Below, in pieces: positions 63,625-64,000 of a stretch of DNA of 64,000 bases (its first letter is position 1; each line of letters opens with the position of its first letter). The notes beneath the pieces are model-generated. The model saw only the letters and a list, made by a program, of their open reading frames with translations. It was not told the origin of the DNA and searched no databases. Made by a program: the position numbers and the translations under genes. Origin of the DNA: Streptomyces sp. JH14 (GTDB taxonomy: Bacteria > Actinomycetota > Actinomycetes > Streptomycetales > Streptomycetaceae); assembly GCF_029428675.1 (NCBI RefSeq), contig NZ_JAJNEL010000001.1:5146001-5210000 (forward strand), given 5' to 3'.

Positions 63625-64000
63625 TCAGGAGCCCACGCTCACCGTGAACCGCCGCGGGTTGCCGTCGTTCGCCGCCCCGGAGACGTCCGGCCGGCCGTCG
63701 GGGCGCACGTCGTCGTACGGGAACGCGTACCCGATCGGGGTGTTCGCGTGCACCACGCGCGACCAGTGGTTCGTGACCGCGCCCTGGTAGTAGTCCGCCA
63801 CCGATGTGCCGTTCGGCTGGTCGGGGTGGGTGAGCATGAGGGACCGGTTGAAGCCCGCCGCCAGCCGTGCCAGCAGGGCCTTCTTGTCGTCGGAGTCGCC
63901 CGGGTTGTTGGTGAACGGCCCGTGGTTGCAGGTGAAGATGTCCTTCGACACCGGCTTGGTGAAGGTGTGGCCGCCGTCGAAGGTCAGGATGTCGCCGCTG
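63625..64000 (-). CDS. GH64 beta-1,3-glucanase, C-terminal part, truncated by window edge
   Basis: The frame is open from the right edge to the stop at 63625, giving 124 residues. SGDILTFDGGHTFTKPVSKD, then FTCNHGPF and NHWSRVVHANTPIGYAFPYDDV, match the C-terminal half of GH64 laminaripentaose-producing beta-1,3-glucanases. The tail NPRRFTVSVGS ends without an attached binding module. The start, signal peptide and catalytic acids lie outside the window. It adds a secreted beta-1,3-glucan activity to the GH30, GH1 and GH3 genes seen earlier. Confidence 0.75.
   Translation of the reverse strand, partial: SGDILTFDGGHTFTKPVSKDIFTCNHGPFTNNPGDSDDKKALLARLAAGFNRSLMLTHPDQPNGTSVADYYQGAVTNHWSRVVHANTPIGYAFPYDDVRPDGRPDVSGAANDGNPRRFTVSVGS

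Overview
The window is chromosomal DNA of a Streptomyces. G+C is very high, GTG starts are common, genes overlap as ATGA or GTGA, and the order ilvB-ilvN-ilvC-serA, proline catabolism, leuB, ilvE, urease-like genes, cimA matches, from memory, the stretch around SCO5512-SCO5529 of S. coelicolor. No rRNA, tRNA, CRISPR array or large secondary-metabolite cluster was seen.

Region 1 (1-27.9 kb) is mostly core metabolism. It holds branched-chain amino acid genes (ilvB 3' part, ilvN, ilvC, leuB, ilvE, cimA), serA, and a proline-to-glutamate pair behind a PucR-type regulator with a perfect palindromic operator. A three-gene phospholipid cassette (CDP-alcohol phosphotransferase, CDP-diacylglycerol synthase, acyltransferase) lies on the minus strand. 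A second, divergent urease (gamma-beta fusion plus alpha) is coupled to an agmatine deiminase, a TetR regulator and an MHS-type transporter. All metal ligands of the urease alpha chain are kept, but substrate-pocket positions are changed and no urease accessory genes are present. It may therefore hydrolyse N-carbamoylputrescine rather than urea.

Region 2 (27.9-41.6 kb) is a beta-glucan locus. It has a secreted GH30 glucanase with a ricin-type lectin, a LacI regulator, an oligopeptide-family ABC transporter (lipoprotein, two ATPases, two permeases), an intracellular GH1 and a large secreted GH3. A LacI-type palindrome lies inside the first codons of the lipoprotein gene. A GH64 beta-1,3-glucanase fragment at the right edge extends the theme.

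Region 3 (41.6-57 kb) is accessory and eroded. It contains a TetR/oxidoreductase pair with repeated operators, a Gly-rich membrane protein and a small unlisted gene. It also contains the remains of an XRE-DUF397-ATP-binding protein (whiJ/abaA-like) set, a 169-bp foldback MITE and an SGNH hydrolase with a xylan-type box. An intact IS110 element splits a small zinc-ribbon gene; removing it restores the reading frame exactly. An ABC transporter is translationally coupled to a beta-propeller/phosphoesterase protein. A broken duplicate of the 5' part of a methyltransferase gene lies near 56.7 kb.

Region 4 (57-64 kb) has a hexuronate operon (GntR, MHS transporter, mannonate dehydratase, fructuronate reductase), a YceI protein with paired operators, a secreted protein with an M15-like zinc-peptidase motif, and the GH64 fragment.
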